From CAZQYB01 sp964597535 (GTDB taxonomy: Bacteria; Planctomycetota; Phycisphaerae; Sedimentisphaerales; Anaerobacaceae): a DNA stretch of 14,975 nucleotides. The translations under genes and the position numbers were made by a program. The DNA is taken from contig CAZQYB010000059.1 in assembly GCA_964597535.1 (NCBI GenBank), positions 1 through 14,975 on the forward strand, written 5' to 3'. The notes below the pieces were generated by a model. The model was not told the origin of the DNA. It did no database searches and worked only from the letters and a program-made list of their open reading frames with translations. Shown piece after piece: positions 13,369 through 14,975 of this stretch; the stretch's first letter is position 1; every line of letters begins with the position of its first letter.

Positions 13369-14340
13369 TTACCGGCTTATATTCGCAAGGCAGATTTGGG
13401 CGTTTCTTTTTAGACGCTCCAGGCCTAAACGCTTAACGACCGAATCGGCAAATTGAGTTTTGAAATCCTCAGCGCCTAAATTCAAAACCTCGCTCAAAAC
13501 AAGTCTGTCCCTGTCGCTGTAGAATTTGAACTGCTTGTTTTTGCATACGGGCGCACTTTGTTGATACGGGCAGGCAAGAACACATTCATCGCAGCCGAAG
13601 AGCCGGTCGCCTATCTTTTTAGCTAACTCCTCTGGTATTTCGCCTTTGTGCTCTATCGTCAGGTAGCTGATACATTTATTGGCGTCGAATTGACCGTCAG
13701 CTCTTAACGCCCCTGTCAGGCAGGCCTCTATACACTTATTACAATCCGAGCAGTTGCCGGCAATCGGCTTATCGGTTTCAAGTTTTAAATCTGTTATTAT
13801 CTCGCCTAAGAAGAGCTGCTGCCCAAGCACGGGACTTATCAGCATATGATTTTTCCCGATAAAGCCAAGCCCCGCTCTGGCGGCCAGCGCCCTCTCAGCC
13901 AACGGGACTGAGTCAACACAAATCTTAAACTTTACGTTCTCGTTAGCAATCGAGATTATGAATTCTGTCAATTTGCGTAATTGTTTCTTAATGAACGAAT
14001 GATAATCTTCATATTGTGCGTAGTTAGCCACTCGGCCTGTTGGGGCATCGGGTTCCGCCTGTTTTGGTTGTGTTTTGGACGGCGTGTAATTTAAGCCGAC
14101 ACATATAACTGATTGCGAACCTTCCAAAAGCTTGGCGGGATTTATGCGCTTCTGGAAATTCTTGTGCATATAGCCCATCCCCCTGTAAGATGGGGTCTTC
14201 GACTGCCCGGCATACCCGGCCTTTAACCAATCGGCAAATAACTCGACCTGCTCGGCATCTATTGGCCAGGCTCCGGTTATCCCAGCCAGGTCAAAACCCA
14301 CCTCAAGCGCCTTCTGCTTTATCTGTTGAGCCAAACTCAT
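13369..14340 (-). CDS. queG: Epoxyqueuosine reductase QueG
   Basis: This 323-residue cytoplasmic enzyme performs the last step of queuosine synthesis, reducing epoxyqueuosine to queuosine in tRNA with cobalamin and two [4Fe-4S] clusters. Visible marks: the cobalamin/catalytic region VDSVPLAERALAARAGLGF (142-160) with the likely proton-donor D143, IGKN (161-164), the first cluster motif C197-x2-C200-x2-C203-x3-C207, C223, and the second motif GCDECVLACPY (C250, C253, C257). The residue after C207 is Leu (CIEACLTGA) where Pro is usual, a small deviation. It has the short form with no C-terminal HEAT repeats. A perfect TATAAT lies only 7 nt upstream of the ATG and no Shine-Dalgarno is present, so the mRNA may be leaderless. 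Other queuosine genes are not in the window. Confidence 0.95.
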   Translation of the reverse strand: MSLAQQIKQKALEVGFDLAGITGAWPIDAEQVELFADWLKAGYAGQSKTPSYRGMGYMHKNFQKRINPAKLLEGSQSVICVGLNYTPSKTQPKQAEPDAPTGRVANYAQYEDYHSFIKKQLRKLTEFIISIANENVKFKICVDSVPLAERALAARAGLGFIGKNHMLISPVLGQQLFLGEIITDLKLETDKPIAGNCSDCNKCIEACLTGALRADGQFDANKCISYLTIEHKGEIPEELAKKIGDRLFGCDECVLACPYQQSAPVCKNKQFKFYSDRDRLVLSEVLNLGAEDFKTQFADSVVKRLGLERLKRNAQICLANISR

Positions 14341-14347
14341 AGTGGCG

Positions 14348-14353
14348 ATTATA
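14348..14353 (-). promoter_or_regulatory. -10 element of queG placed at leaderless-mRNA distance
   Basis: TATAAT on the - strand (14353-14348) is separated from the queG ATG by 7 nt, so transcription would begin at or next to the start codon. The -35 position (AACCAC) does not match consensus. The 105-nt gap up to the secretin stop also holds an ATCCGC/GCGGAT inverted repeat (14414-14437) without a T run. Confidence 0.4.
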
Positions 14354-14445
14354 CAAAATGTACGCCCACAGTGGTTGGATTGATTGAAAAATTACGAAGC
14401 CGCGAATAGCTGTATCCGCAGCGCAGTTATGGCGGATGTGCAGCC

Positions 14446-14975
14446 CTATTTTCCCGGACGCTTTGCTTTTCCGTTCCGCGGCAGTGTCTCCATAATGGGG
14501 ACCAGCTTGTGGTCTTCGGGGTTTACTTTCAGCCATTCAGGGACAGGATTATCAGGCGTCATCACCTGCGGCGTGATAAAGATTGTCAGAACGCTGTGCT
14601 TGATGTCCTTTTCTTCCCGTCTGAAGAGCCCACTGATGAGTGGAATGTCACCAAGGATAGGGACTTTCGTTACCGAAGTGCTCATTTCCTGCTGACGCAG
14701 TCCACCAAGGATAAGGGTTTGCCCCTGCTGAACGTTGATTTCCGTCTTGCACTGTCGGGTCGTAAGTTCCGGCAGCCCTCCGTTCTTCGTAAACGTAAAA
14801 GTACCGACCTTGACATCAACCACAAGGTGGATTTTCCCATCCGCCAGAAGCGTGGGTACAATTTCTCCTATGGTGTCCGCGGAAATATCACTCTTATCGA
14901 TAATGGGTCGGCCTGTCACGTCATAGCCTTCGGTGAAGAAGTAATTGAGCGTTTTTCGGATATTAATCATTGCCT
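14446..14975 (-). CDS. Secretin (GspD/PilQ-type outer-membrane channel), C-terminal part
   Basis: The - strand frame is open to the right edge and ends at TAG (14448-14446), giving about 175 residues of a protein normally 500-800 long. The Met at 14970 is probably internal: the frame stays open beyond it and the AGG just before it is too close to be a ribosome site. The fragment contains the conserved secretin C-domain: VPTLLADGKIHLVVDVKVG, the beta-rich stretch TEINVQQGQTLILGGLRQQE, and the diagnostic KVPILGDIPLISGLFRREE, then SVLTIFITPQVM. A basic, Pro-rich tail of about 35 residues follows. Secretins form the outer-membrane gate of type II secretion or type IV pili; the TTRQCKTEINV and LGDIPLISGLF signatures do not separate the two. 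It fits with the PilX-like gene elsewhere in this window. Confidence 0.93.
   Translation of the reverse strand, partial: AMINIRKTLNYFFTEGYDVTGRPIIDKSDISADTIGEIVPTLLADGKIHLVVDVKVGTFTFTKNGGLPELTTRQCKTEINVQQGQTLILGGLRQQEMSTSVTKVPILGDIPLISGLFRREEKDIKHSVLTIFITPQVMTPDNPVPEWLKVNPEDHKLVPIMETLPRNGKAKRPGK

Noticed and set aside
14446..14970. Complete 174-residue protein starting at the Met at 14970
   Set aside because: The content is the conserved C-terminal domain of a secretin and the frame stays open to the window edge, so it is a truncated view of a longer gene.

Overview
The window looks like a chromosomal segment of a Gram-negative bacterium of the Planctomycetes group, most likely Phycisphaerae or Sedimentisphaerales-like. 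This is an inference from gene content: a secreted protein with paired dockerin-like calcium-loop repeats (DxxxDGxxxxxDF), an ECF sigma factor overlapping a membrane protein with a DUF1559-like 'H...DG' domain, PilX-like and secretin genes, and degenerate 7-nt tandem repeats. GC content looks moderate (near 50% by eye), with an AT-richer island at about 12010-13140. No marker gene fixes the taxonomy.

Layout. (1) 1-2372, + strand: the C-terminal two thirds of an RND efflux pump, then a small PII-like protein in the same operon. (2) 2420-2538, - strand: tRNA-Val(CAC) with its own promoter. (3) 2580-7175: a nickel module. nikR is on the - strand; divergent from it are an OprB-type porin, a fused CbiM/NikM-PDGLE permease, CbiQ and CbiO. 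The reading is nickel entry through the outer-membrane porin, then ECF-type ATP-driven import, with NikR sensing nickel. The CbiO ATPase lacks the usual Q-loop Gln and H-loop His, the most unusual protein-level observation here. (4) 7350-9777, + strand: a PilX-like protein with a large exported domain, a tiny secreted protein with a 21-residue repeat, and a Lys-rich HTH-like small protein. (5) 9778-10260: a gene-poor stretch holding a MITE-like element with perfect 15-bp inverted repeats, then a promoter. (6) 10261-11933, + strand: an ECF sigma factor translationally coupled to a membrane-anchored putative anti-sigma factor carrying a DUF1559-like domain. (7) 11950-13304: a 7-nt degenerate tandem repeat, a secreted dockerin-repeat gene on the - strand whose 3' end runs into a second 7-nt-periodic tract, and upstream of it a broken fragment of another dockerin repeat. 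(8) 13369-14975, - strand: queG (tRNA queuosine synthesis), possibly with a leaderless mRNA, and the C-terminus of a type II/IV secretin cut by the window edge.

The PilX-like gene and the secretin suggest a type IV pilus or type II secretion apparatus somewhere in this genome. No CRISPR array, phage or complete insertion sequence is visible. The candidates most worth follow-up are the nickel importer with its divergent ATPase, the sigma/anti-sigma pair with a pilin-like sensory domain, the small secreted repeat protein, and the short inverted-repeat element.
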